The notes beneath the pieces were generated by a model that was not told where the DNA came from, did not search any database, and saw only the letters and a list, made by a program, of their open reading frames with translations. Positions 26,346 through 34,874 of a DNA stretch of 64,000 nt are shown here, in pieces. The DNA comes from Salinicola halophyticus (GTDB taxonomy: Bacteria > Pseudomonadota > Gammaproteobacteria > Pseudomonadales > Halomonadaceae): assembly GCF_003206695.1 (NCBI RefSeq), contig NZ_PZJN01000010.1:97072-161071 (forward strand). The letters are read 5' to 3'. Each line of letters begins with the position of its first letter. Position 1 is the stretch's first letter. The translations under genes and the position numbers were made by a program.

Positions 26346-28562
26346 ATGCCCATACCCTCGCCGACACTGTCCATACCCACGCTGAAAGCTACGGCACAGC
26401 GGCTGGGAATGGCCACGGCACTCGCGCTCTTGATCGCTCCCGCTCCACTGCTGGCGCAAGATCAGCCCACCGAATCCAGTCAGTCTTCGGCCAATAGCAG
26501 TGCCGGGGATTCATCAGCCGGAACTCAGGGCGCCACTCAGTCCGATACAACTCAGTCCGATGACGCTCAGAGCGACTCGACTCAAAGCGACTCTACTCAA
26601 AGCGAGTCGACACAGAGCGACAGCGCTGCCGACTCTCAGGATTCCGAAGACGTTGCCACGACGGACACCGGCGCCCGCAACGACAGCGATCGCCCGTCGA
26701 TTCCGCTGGTGCCGGAAAACGCCACCTGGGACAGCTTCCACGGTCAGCTCAACGCTCAGAAGTACAGTCCCCTCGACCAGATTACGGCGGACAATGTCGG
26801 CGATCTCGAGAAAGTCTGGGAATTCCACACCGGCGACGTCTCCGACGGTTCCGGAGATACGCCGGCAAGCGTCTGGTCGGCGACCCCCGTCTTCGCCAAC
26901 GACACCATCTATATCGGCACGCCCTTCTATCGCTTGATCGCGCTGGATCCGGGCACCGGTAAAGAGAAGTGGAGCTTCGACACCAAGTCTTCGCGCAAGG
27001 CCTTGACCCAGCCGGTGTTGAAGAACCGCGGCGTGTCCTATTGGGAAGCAGAAAACCCGGTCGCCGGTGAGCCGTGCCAGAAGATCGTCTACATGGGCAC
27101 CATGGACGCTCAACTGTTCGCGCTGGACGCCGATACCGGCAAGCTCTGCAAGGGCTTCGCCGACAACGGCGTGCTCAACGTCAACCAGTGGAACGACACC
27201 CACGCCGTATGGCCGCTGTCCATACTGCAGCCACCGACCGTGGTCGGTGATCACCTGATGCTCGGTTGGGCCGGTATGGACTGGGCCTACGAACAGGCAC
27301 CGCCGGGAACGATCTTCTCGCTGAACGCCCAGACCGGCGAGCTCGAATGGACATTCCAGGCGCTCTCCGACGAGATGCGCGAGAAGAGCGGTACCGCCAA
27401 CGTCTGGACGCACATGTCTGCCGACCGCGAGAACGGCCTGCTCTATCTGCCGGTCTCTTCGCCATCTCCGAACTACTGGGGCGGCAACCGCACCGAAAAG
27501 GCACCGCTGGCGACATCGACCACTGCGCTGGATATCGATACCGGTAAAGTGGTGTGGTCTCGTCAGTGGGTTCACCACGATATCTGGGACTACGACATCA
27601 ACTCCGCCCCGACGTTGATGGATATCACCGTCGACGGAAAAGAGATTCCGGCACTGGTTCAGGCGACCAAGCAGGGCTTCCTGTTCGTGGTCAACCGTCT
27701 GACCGGGGAAGACGTCTGGCCGATCGAGGAACGTCCGGTACCGCAGGGCGATGGCAGCGTCAAAGGCGAAGTCTATGCTCCGACACAGCCGTTCCCGACC
27801 AAGCCGGCGCCGCTGCTGGATCAGTCCAAGAAGCCCAAGATCTGGGGCCTCGCCGATGCCGTGGGCGGTGGCCAGTGTTCGCGTCTGTGGGACGATCTGA
27901 CCTACGAAGGCATGTACACACCGCCGACCACCAAGGGAGAAGGCGCACTCTCCTATCCTGATAGTGCTGGTGGCGTGCAGTGGGGCGGTGTCGCGTACGA
28001 CCCCCAGAGCCAGACCGCGATCGTCAATACCTCGCATATCGTGCAGACCATCAAGCTGTACAACCGCGAGGATTACAAAAAGGCCGATAGCGGCTCTGGC
28101 AACGAGAGTGGCTTCGCGCCGCAGGAAGGCGCGCCGTACGGCCTGCGCCTGCAGGTCGCGACGAACTGGCTGGGCATGCCCTGCTGGGAGCCGCCCTTCG
28201 GCGAGCTCGTGGCGATCGACATGCATACCGGTGACGTGAAATGGCGTCGTCCGATCGGGGCTTCTCAGCAGTACGGCTTCTTCATGCCAGAAAAATGGGG
28301 CTCGCCGACCATCGGTGGCCCGGCCGTGACGGCAGGCGGCGTCGTGTTCATCGGTGCCTCGATGGATGCCAAGCTGCGCGCCTTCTCGCTGAAGACCGGT
28401 GAAGAGTTGTGGGAAGACCAGGCCGAAGCACCGGCCGTGGCCAATCCCTCGGTCTACGAGTACAAGGGCCGCCAGTATGTTGCCTTCGTCGCCGGCGGCA
28501 ACACGATCCTCAAGGATCAGGTTGGCGATCAGGTCGTGGTGTACGCCCTGCCGGAGGATTGA
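26346..28562 (+). CDS. PQQ-dependent membrane dehydrogenase (glucose/quinate dehydrogenase-like)
   Basis: A 738-residue quinoprotein. Residues 1-37 look like a signal peptide (hydrophobic MATALALLIAPAPLLA, then QDQ). Residues 38 to about 115 are a Ser/Gln/Asp-rich linker made of TQSDS-type pentapeptides. The rest is an eight-bladed PQQ propeller close to GCD/QuiA: WDSFHGQLNAQKYSPL, ALDPGTGKEKW, VHHDIWDYDINSAPTL, PPTTKGEGALSYPDSAGGVQWGG, QEGAPYG and a C-terminal GGNTILKDQVGDQVVVYALPED. It would oxidise a sugar or cyclic polyol in the periplasm and reduce ubiquinone. GAGGAG lies seven bases before the ATG at 26346. No pqq biosynthesis genes are in the window. Confidence 0.9.
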   Translation: MPIPSPTLSIPTLKATAQRLGMATALALLIAPAPLLAQDQPTESSQSSANSSAGDSSAGTQGATQSDTTQSDDAQSDSTQSDSTQSESTQSDSAADSQDSEDVATTDTGARNDSDRPSIPLVPENATWDSFHGQLNAQKYSPLDQITADNVGDLEKVWEFHTGDVSDGSGDTPASVWSATPVFANDTIYIGTPFYRLIALDPGTGKEKWSFDTKSSRKALTQPVLKNRGVSYWEAENPVAGEPCQKIVYMGTMDAQLFALDADTGKLCKGFADNGVLNVNQWNDTHAVWPLSILQPPTVVGDHLMLGWAGMDWAYEQAPPGTIFSLNAQTGELEWTFQALSDEMREKSGTANVWTHMSADRENGLLYLPVSSPSPNYWGGNRTEKAPLATSTTALDIDTGKVVWSRQWVHHDIWDYDINSAPTLMDITVDGKEIPALVQATKQGFLFVVNRLTGEDVWPIEERPVPQGDGSVKGEVYAPTQPFPTKPAPLLDQSKKPKIWGLADAVGGGQCSRLWDDLTYEGMYTPPTTKGEGALSYPDSAGGVQWGGVAYDPQSQTAIVNTSHIVQTIKLYNREDYKKADSGSGNESGFAPQEGAPYGLRLQVATNWLGMPCWEPPFGELVAIDMHTGDVKWRRPIGASQQYGFFMPEKWGSPTIGGPAVTAGGVVFIGASMDAKLRAFSLKTGEELWEDQAEAPAVANPSVYEYKGRQYVAFVAGGNTILKDQVGDQVVVYALPED
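26535..26624 (+). repeat. In-frame tandem repeat, 15-bp unit, six copies (TQSDS linker)
   Basis: Six 15-base units begin at 26535, 26550, 26565, 26580, 26595 and 26610 and encode TQSDT, TQSDD, AQSDS, TQSDS, TQSES and TQSDS. Synonymous differences (AGC/TCC serine, CAG/CAA glutamine) show the copies have aged. They form a flexible acidic linker between the signal peptide and the propeller of the PQQ dehydrogenase. Confidence 0.9.
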
Positions 28563-28610
28563 TTCTCTAGTTCGGCAACACTGATGCGGTAACAGCCGCA
28601 ATCGTCGTGA

Positions 28611-28639
28611 CGGGGTGGGCCTTTGGCCCACCCCGTTTT
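28611..28639 (+). terminator. Terminator of the PQQ dehydrogenase gene
   Basis: A perfect 11-bp stem (CGGGGTGGGCC / GGCCCACCCCG) with a TTT loop spans 28611-28635 and is followed by TTTT. It lies 49 bases after the stop codon. Confidence 0.92.
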
Positions 28640-28747
28640 ACGTCAGGCCATCCAATAAACAGAACACCTCGCGCCTTTCATTCGATCACGCTCTCTCTCG
28701 ATACTCGGTCAATCACCTCTCCACCAACAATAAAGAGGTCGCGACCG

Positions 28748-30055
28748 ATGTCCCTCTCCCAACTGCTCAACTGGCGCCTGCACCTGCTGGTCGTCGTACT
28801 CTCGCTGTTCAGTGAATGGATCGGCATTCTCAAGATCCCGCTCGGACCCGGCGCCCTGCTGCTGTTGCCGTTGTTCTATGCCTTTATCCTCGGCGTACTG
28901 CTCAACCCCCATCTATTTGCGGGAACGAAGCGATTCCTGCCGGAAAGCGTCAGCCAGGCGGCTACCCCGCTGATCCTGATCTCGATCATGCCGTTCATCG
29001 CACGCTTCGGCTCGACCATCGGCCCGGCCATCGACCAGCTCATCAGCGCCGGCCCGGCACTGATCCTGCAGGAACTGGGCAACCTCGGCACCATGCTGGT
29101 GGCATTGCCGGTCGCGGTGCTGGTGCTCAAGATGGGACGCGAGGCCATTGGCGCGACCTATTCGATCGCTCGCGAGCCCAATATCGCGATCATCTCCGAC
29201 AAGTACGGCCTCAAGGGGCCGGAGGGGATCGGCGTAATGGGCGTGTATGTCGTCGGCACCATGTTCGGCACGCTGTGGTTCGCGCTGATGGCCGGCTATC
29301 TGGCCTCGCTCGACTGGTTCGATCCACGCGCGCTGGCCATGGCCTGTGGTGTCGGCAGCGGCAGCATGGTGGCGGCCTGCTCCGGTGCGCTTGCCGGCGC
29401 CATGCCCAATCTCGCCGATGATCTGCTCGCTTTCGCTGGCGCCAGCAACCTGCTGACCTACGCCACGGGGCTTTACGTGTCACTGTTCATCGCGCTGCCC
29501 GTCGCGGAATGGCTGTATCGCCGCCTGGGCGGACGTAGTCGCGCCGATAGCATGGCGGGTGTCACCTCGGCCGATGGTGGCAGTCAGGGTGCAAACGACG
29601 ACCTGACCGCCGAAGAACGTCCCGAAGCGAATCTCGGCAAGACCGCCGCGGTGCAGGCGATGGCCTGCGTAGTCGGCTGGATCGCCAATACCATCAACGG
29701 CTCCTCGCTGATCGACGCCCTGCCGGGCATGATCATTCTCTACATCATGACCCTGATCGGCCTGGTCATCACCCGCCTGGCACCGTTCTATCTGCCCGGC
29801 GTGGCCTGGGTATCACTGGTCAGCATCGTCATGACGTTGCCGTTCTTTCCGGGCAGCGGCTGGATCGTCGATCAGCTCGCCGCGGTCAATTTCCTGGCCA
29901 TCGTCACGCCGGTGCTGGCCTACGCCGGACTGGCCCTCAGTCGCCGCGAGTTCACGATGTTCCGCCAGACCGGCTGGAAACTAATCATCATCTCGCTGCT
30001 GGTATTCACCGGCACCTATGTCGGTTCGGCGGTCGTAGCCCAACTGTTGCTGTAA
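28748..30055 (+). CDS. DUF3100 family membrane protein (putative transporter)
   Basis: A 435-residue polytopic protein with about 11-12 hydrophobic segments and one hydrophilic loop near residues 255-295. Conserved-looking glycine-rich stretches are REPNIAIISDKYGLKGPEGIGVMGVYVVG and ACGVGSGSMVAACSGALAGAMPN. I recognise it as DUF3100, a group with no proven substrate. The frame extends to 28607, but the ATG at 28748 has AGAGG nine bases upstream. An M20 amidohydrolase follows 29 bases later and the proposed role is import of its substrate. Confidence 0.82.
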   Translation: MSLSQLLNWRLHLLVVVLSLFSEWIGILKIPLGPGALLLLPLFYAFILGVLLNPHLFAGTKRFLPESVSQAATPLILISIMPFIARFGSTIGPAIDQLISAGPALILQELGNLGTMLVALPVAVLVLKMGREAIGATYSIAREPNIAIISDKYGLKGPEGIGVMGVYVVGTMFGTLWFALMAGYLASLDWFDPRALAMACGVGSGSMVAACSGALAGAMPNLADDLLAFAGASNLLTYATGLYVSLFIALPVAEWLYRRLGGRSRADSMAGVTSADGGSQGANDDLTAEERPEANLGKTAAVQAMACVVGWIANTINGSSLIDALPGMIILYIMTLIGLVITRLAPFYLPGVAWVSLVSIVMTLPFFPGSGWIVDQLAAVNFLAIVTPVLAYAGLALSRREFTMFRQTGWKLIIISLLVFTGTYVGSAVVAQLLL

Positions 30056-30084
30056 GTCATTGACCGCCATTGTCGGAGGAGATC

Positions 30085-31245
30085 ATGAACCAACCCGCTT
30101 CCTATCCCGATCCTGAAACGTTGATCGAGTGGCGCCACGACTTCCACCGCCATCCGGAGATCGCGTTCGAAGAGACTCGCACCAGTCAGCGCATCGCCGC
30201 GATACTACGTGAGCACGGTCTCGACCCGGTCACCGGCCTTGGCGGCGGTACCGGTATCGTTGTCACCATCGAGGGTAACCGAGGCCCGGGCCGTGCCATT
30301 GGTCTGCGTGCCGATATCGATGCGCTTCCGATCGAGGAGCTCAACGACGTCGACTACCGCTCGACGATACCGGGCCGCATGCATGCCTGCGGCCACGACG
30401 GCCACACCACCATGCTGCTGGGCGCGGCCTGCGCACTGGCGAGAAACCCAGACTTTGCCGGCCAGGTGCACTGTATTTTCCAGCCCGCCGAAGAGAGCGA
30501 AGGTGGCGGCCGCGTGATGGTCGAGGAAGGATTGTTCGAGCGCTTCCCGATGGCGGCGGTCTACGGCCTGCACAACTGGCCGGGACTCGCCGTCGGGGAA
30601 GCGGCCGTCCACGACGGCCCGGTGATGGCCGCGTTCGATGTTTTCACGCTCAGACTAACCGGGCGCGGCTGCCACGCCGCCATGCCGCATCTGGGCACGG
30701 ACGTGGTGCTTTCCGCCTGCCAGCTGGCCAATCAACTGCAGGGGCTGATCAGCCGCGAGACCCCACCCCATCAATCCGCCGTGCTGAGCATTACCCAGTT
30801 TCACGCCGGCGACGCCTATAACGTCATTCCCGAGACGGTCGAACTGCGCGGCACCGTGCGCTGCTTCGATGCGGCGCTCAAGGCCAGGCTGGAGCAGCGC
30901 TTTCGCGATGCCGTGGATGCCACCGCCCAGTTTCACGGCCTCAAGGCCGAACTCGACTATCAGGCGCGCTATCCGGCGACGATCAACGATCCCGAGCACG
31001 CCGCGCGCTGCGCCGACGTGCTCGACACGCTCCCCGGTATCGCCAAGGTTCACCGCGACATGGCGCCCAGCATGGGGTCGGAAGACTTCGCCTTCATGCT
31101 GAACCAGTGCCCCGGCGCTTATGTCTGGTTGGGCAATGGCGATAGCGCCGCGCTGCACAACCCGGCCTACGACTTCAACGATGCCATCGCTCCCCTCGGC
31201 GTTGCCTACTGGCAAGCGCTGGTGAGGGAACTGCTGAGCGAGTGA
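30085..31245 (+). CDS. M20-family amidohydrolase
   Basis: A 386-residue metal-dependent amidohydrolase of the hippurate hydrolase/IAA-amino acid hydrolase type. Motifs in order: RHDFHRHPEIAFEETRT, ACGHDGHTTMLLGAA, FQPAEESEGGG with the catalytic glutamates, LHNWPGLAVG, GRGCHAAMPHLGTD and SMGSEDFAFML. Such enzymes release an amine or amino acid from an N-acyl compound. The ATG at 30085 has GGAGGAG just upstream; a TTG at 30070 is less likely. It lies between DUF3100 and a beta-hydroxyacid dehydrogenase in one operon, suggesting hydrolysis of an imported amide whose product is then oxidised. Confidence 0.9.
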   Translation: MNQPASYPDPETLIEWRHDFHRHPEIAFEETRTSQRIAAILREHGLDPVTGLGGGTGIVVTIEGNRGPGRAIGLRADIDALPIEELNDVDYRSTIPGRMHACGHDGHTTMLLGAACALARNPDFAGQVHCIFQPAEESEGGGRVMVEEGLFERFPMAAVYGLHNWPGLAVGEAAVHDGPVMAAFDVFTLRLTGRGCHAAMPHLGTDVVLSACQLANQLQGLISRETPPHQSAVLSITQFHAGDAYNVIPETVELRGTVRCFDAALKARLEQRFRDAVDATAQFHGLKAELDYQARYPATINDPEHAARCADVLDTLPGIAKVHRDMAPSMGSEDFAFMLNQCPGAYVWLGNGDSAALHNPAYDFNDAIAPLGVAYWQALVRELLSE

Positions 31246-31297
31246 CACGACGCGCCGAGCAGAACGCTTCATTTTCAGACCCAGCCTGGAGAACTGC

Positions 31298-32209
31298 ATG
31301 AAAATCACCGTCATCGGTCTTGGCCAGATGGGCGGCAACATGGCGCTGACACTCAAGCGCGCCGGCTTCGATGTCACCGGCAGCGACGTGTTCGAAGCCG
31401 CCCTCCAACGTCTCGCCGATCAGGGTGTTGACACCGTCACGCCCGACGCGATTCCGGCGAGCGACGTCTATCTGCTGTCACTGCCAACCTCCGATCATGT
31501 GCGTGAAGTCATCGAGACGTCCCCGGGCTTGCTCACACTGGCGCCCAGGGGCAGCGCGATCGTCGATACCTCCACCAGCGATCCGGTGGTGAGCCGCGAA
31601 CTGGCGGCCAAGGTGATCGATGCCGGGCTCGAATGGCTGGACGCGCCGATCAGCGGCGGCCCCAAGGGCGCGGCGAGCGGCAAGCTCGGCATGCTGCTGG
31701 GCGGCGACATGGCAACGATCGAGCGCGTCATGCCGATGCTGGAAGCGATGTCCGCCAGACGCACCCACGTGGGCGGCCCGGGCAGCGGCCACGTCGTCAA
31801 GCTGGCCAACAACTACCTCTGCGCCGCCCACCTGATCGCCACCGCCGAGGCGGTCACGCTGGCCGCCAAGGCGGGAGTCGACCCGGCGGCCTGCCTGGCC
31901 GGTCTTAACAGCGGCTCCGGTCGCAGCGCCATCAGCGAGATCAACTTCCCCGAATGGATTCTCTCCGGGCGCTTCGACTCCGGCTTTACCAGCGGTCTGA
32001 TGCGCAAGGACCTGCGCCTGGCGCGCGATGCCGCCGCGGGTCTCGACCTCGACCTGGCGCTGTTGGATCAAGTGGTCGCTCGCTGGCACGCCAACGCCGA
32101 TCGGCCGGCGGATGCCGACGATTTCAATCACATTACCTCGCCGATTCTGGCCCAGGCCGGCATCGATTTCGCCCCTTCCGCCGCCGACGATGAAGAGACC
32201 TCCGCATGA
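31298..32209 (+). CDS. NAD(P)-dependent beta-hydroxyacid dehydrogenase (3-hydroxyisobutyrate dehydrogenase family)
   Basis: A 303-residue oxidoreductase. The N-terminal Rossmann motif is GLGQMGGNMALTLKRAGF. The substrate-binding segment DAPISGGPKGAASGKLGMLLGG and the catalytic-lysine helix GHVVKLANNYLCAAHLIATAEAV are both clear. A C-terminal helical domain follows. Substrates in this family include 3-hydroxyisobutyrate, tartronate semialdehyde and related beta-hydroxy acids; the exact one is not resolved. The stop overlaps the aldehyde dehydrogenase start as ATGA (32206-32209), so the products probably act in sequence. Confidence 0.9.
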   Translation: MKITVIGLGQMGGNMALTLKRAGFDVTGSDVFEAALQRLADQGVDTVTPDAIPASDVYLLSLPTSDHVREVIETSPGLLTLAPRGSAIVDTSTSDPVVSRELAAKVIDAGLEWLDAPISGGPKGAASGKLGMLLGGDMATIERVMPMLEAMSARRTHVGGPGSGHVVKLANNYLCAAHLIATAEAVTLAAKAGVDPAACLAGLNSGSGRSAISEINFPEWILSGRFDSGFTSGLMRKDLRLARDAAAGLDLDLALLDQVVARWHANADRPADADDFNHITSPILAQAGIDFAPSAADDEETSA

Positions 32210-33765
32210 ATGAACTGAACCGTCAGGCACAGCAAACCCTGCATCGTCTTCTCACCCAATTCGGTTTGTCGCTGGAAGCCGGAGACACGCCCTGCTCCAA
32301 CTGGATCAATGGCGATCTGGTCACCGGCCAGGGCGATGCCATCAGGCTGACGAACCCGGCGACTGGGGCTGAGCTGATCAACTATCGAGATGCCGGCGCC
32401 GAACTGCTGAATCAGGCCGTCGAAGCCGCTGTACGTGCCCAGGTCGAATGGATGGCGCTGACCGCCAGCGAACGGGGTCGACGCATGAACACCGCCGTCC
32501 GTCGACTGGAGGGCCACGAAGAAGACCTCGCCCAGCTCGAGAGCGTGATCGCCGGCAAGCCGATTCGCGATTGCCGGGGCGAAGTCGGCAAGGTCCGCGA
32601 AATGTTCGAGTACTACGCCGGCTGGTGCGACAAGCAGCATGGCGAAGTCGTCCCGGTGCCTACCTCGCATCTCAACTACGTGCGCCACGTTCCGTTCGGC
32701 GTCGTCGGCCAGATCACGCCCTGGAATGCGCCGATGTTCACCTGCGCCTGGCAGCTTGCCCCGGCCCTTGCCGCGGGCAACGGGGTCGTGCTCAAACCCT
32801 CGGAGCTAACGCCATTCTCTTCGGTCGTCATCGCCCGCCTGCTCGAATCCGGCGGCCTGCCGCAAGGCCTGATCAACATCGTCAACGGCCTCGGCCCAAC
32901 CACCGGCGCGGCGCTGACCGGCCATGACGGCATCAGCAAGCTGGTGTTCGTCGGCTCGCCGGATAGCGGCCGCCTGATAGCCGAAGCCGGCGCCCGTCGG
33001 CTGGTGCCCAGCGTGCTCGAGCTCGGCGGCAAATCCGCCAATATCATCTTCAGCGATGCCAGGCTCGACGACGCCGTGGCGGGCGCGCAGGCGGCGATCT
33101 TCGCGGCGGCCGGGCAGAGCTGCGTGGCCGGCTCGCGACTGCTGATCCAGCGCGACATTTTCGACGCCGTGGTCGAACGCGTCGGCCGTGCTGCCAGCCA
33201 GATCGCCGTTGGCCTGCCCGCCGAGGAAGCGACCCGGATGGGACCGCTGCAGAACGCGCGCCAGTTCGAACGCGTGACCGGCATGATCGAACGCGCCTGC
33301 GCTGCCGGGGCTCGCATCGTTAGCGGCGGCGCCCGCCCTGCGGACCTGCCAGAAGGGGCGGACGGCTACTATCTCGCGCCCACGGTCCTCGCCGATGTCG
33401 ATGCGTCGATGGAAATCGCCTGCGAGGAAGTCTTCGGTCCGGTCGTGGTGGCAATGCCGTTCGATGACGAAGCCGATGCCATTCGGCTCGCCAATGCAAC
33501 TCGCTTCGGCCTCGCCGGTGCCGTCTGGACGCAGGATCCGGCCCGGGCGCATCGCGTCGCCGCTCAGCTGCGCGCCGGCACCGTCTGGATCAACAGCTAC
33601 AAGGCGATCAATGTGATGTCGCCCTTCGGCGGCTTCCGCGACAGCGGTTTCGGCCGCTCCAGCGGACTCGACGGCTTGCGCGAATACACGATTCCCCAAA
33701 GCGTATGGGTCGAGACCGGCCTCGAGGCCAGCGTCGCCATGGGGTATGGCAGCGGCCAAGGGTAG
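32206..33765 (+). CDS. Aldehyde dehydrogenase family protein
   Basis: A 519-residue NAD(P)-dependent aldehyde dehydrogenase, somewhat long because of an N-terminal extension of about 25 residues. TPWNAPMFTCAWQLAPALAAGNGVVLKPSELTPFSS gives the cofactor domain, VLELGGKSANIIFSDA the general base, and AAGQSCVAGSRL the catalytic cysteine. CEEVFGPVVV and WINSYKAINVMSPFGG end the usual motif set. It is translationally coupled to the upstream dehydrogenase. It probably oxidises an aldehyde generated by the amidohydrolase/dehydrogenase pair. A 231-base gap follows before the VOC gene. Confidence 0.9.
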   Translation: MNELNRQAQQTLHRLLTQFGLSLEAGDTPCSNWINGDLVTGQGDAIRLTNPATGAELINYRDAGAELLNQAVEAAVRAQVEWMALTASERGRRMNTAVRRLEGHEEDLAQLESVIAGKPIRDCRGEVGKVREMFEYYAGWCDKQHGEVVPVPTSHLNYVRHVPFGVVGQITPWNAPMFTCAWQLAPALAAGNGVVLKPSELTPFSSVVIARLLESGGLPQGLINIVNGLGPTTGAALTGHDGISKLVFVGSPDSGRLIAEAGARRLVPSVLELGGKSANIIFSDARLDDAVAGAQAAIFAAAGQSCVAGSRLLIQRDIFDAVVERVGRAASQIAVGLPAEEATRMGPLQNARQFERVTGMIERACAAGARIVSGGARPADLPEGADGYYLAPTVLADVDASMEIACEEVFGPVVVAMPFDDEADAIRLANATRFGLAGAVWTQDPARAHRVAAQLRAGTVWINSYKAINVMSPFGGFRDSGFGRSSGLDGLREYTIPQSVWVETGLEASVAMGYGSGQG

Positions 33766-33996
33766 CGATCTGGGCGCGGTCGACAGTAAGAAACCGGCAA
33801 GCCTGAGCCATCGGGCTGCCGTGAATCTCGCCTCATGGACCCAATACGTCGAAAGATACCGACCGTGTCGTGGCAGAGCCGGATCGAGAGAGCGGTGCCG
33901 AAATGAGAAAAAGCGCGGCCGATCCCGTACCCTACCCATCTCTTATCTCGATATTAGGCAATACTGCAGACAACGACACCATCGGACGGACGGCTC

Positions 33997-34869
33997 ATGA
34001 GCTTCGGTATCGATCACCCTTTACTGGCGGTCAGTGATCTCGATCATGCCGCCCGAGCAGCCACGGATCTGGGTTTCACCGTCAACGCGCGCCATCAGCA
34101 CCCGTGGGGCACGGACAATCATCTGCTGTTTTTCAGCAATAATTTCATCGAATTGATCGGTATCGGGCGCCCCGAATGCCTCGATTACCAGGACGATAAC
34201 GGCTTCCAGTTCGGCCGGCTGATCGAGGCCCGTCTGAAGGCGGTCGGCGACGGTATCGCCATGGTGGCGCTCGATAGCAACAGCATTCAGCGCGATCATG
34301 CGCTGGTGGCATCGCGAGGATTTACCGAGGCGTGTCCGATCATTTTTCGACGCACGACCCACCTGCCAGGCGGACGCGACGAAGAGGTCAGCGTGGCGCT
34401 GGATATCCTGCATGATGCAGAACGCCCCTTCCTGACCCAGTTCCTGTGCCAGCAGCTGCGTCCGGAACTGTTTCGTGTCGACCCGACCCAGGAATCGCAT
34501 GCCAACACCGCCACCTCGATCGCCGACATCTGGTACGTCAGCGATGATCCCGGCTATGACGTCGAATACTTCAGACGCATTCATGGCCCCCAGGCCGTAC
34601 GCGGCGGCGACACCGAATGGACCATTCATACCCACAAGGGCGACTGCCACCTGCTCGATCGCCGAGCCCTGGCGGAAACCTTCCCCAGCCTGGGGGATCT
34701 GGAAGAGCAGCCGCCACGAGCCGTGGCGCTGACGTTGACCTGCCGGGACCTGAATGCCGCCATCACGCAATGGGAAGCTGTCGGCATCGACTACCACCGC
34801 CACAGCGAAACTCAGGCCGATATCGCGCCCGGCGTGCTCGGCACGCTGCTGCGTTTCGAGCAGCGCTGA
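33997..34869 (+). CDS. VOC-family (glyoxalase-like) protein
   Basis: A 290-residue protein with a glyoxalase-like domain: FGIDHPLLAVSDLDHAARAATDLGFTVNARHQHPWGTDNHLLFFSNNFIELIGI over the first 60 residues, with possible metal ligands His in DHPLLAV and Glu in FIELIGI. A second, weaker repeat includes IADIWYVSDDPGYDVEYFRRIHGPQAV and ALTLTCRDLNAAITQWEAVGIDYHRH. Such proteins can be dioxygenases, isomerases or lyases. It follows the DUF3100 operon on the same strand after 231 bases, so it may be a separate transcript. A convergent LysR gene ends five bases beyond its stop. Confidence 0.8.
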   Translation: MSFGIDHPLLAVSDLDHAARAATDLGFTVNARHQHPWGTDNHLLFFSNNFIELIGIGRPECLDYQDDNGFQFGRLIEARLKAVGDGIAMVALDSNSIQRDHALVASRGFTEACPIIFRRTTHLPGGRDEEVSVALDILHDAERPFLTQFLCQQLRPELFRVDPTQESHANTATSIADIWYVSDDPGYDVEYFRRIHGPQAVRGGDTEWTIHTHKGDCHLLDRRALAETFPSLGDLEEQPPRAVALTLTCRDLNAAITQWEAVGIDYHRHSETQADIAPGVLGTLLRFEQR

Positions 34870-34874
34870 ACGTT

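Noticed and set aside
26514..28631. 705-residue open frame opposite the PQQ dehydrogenase
   Set aside because: Antisense shadow; the plus-strand protein has clear propeller motifs.
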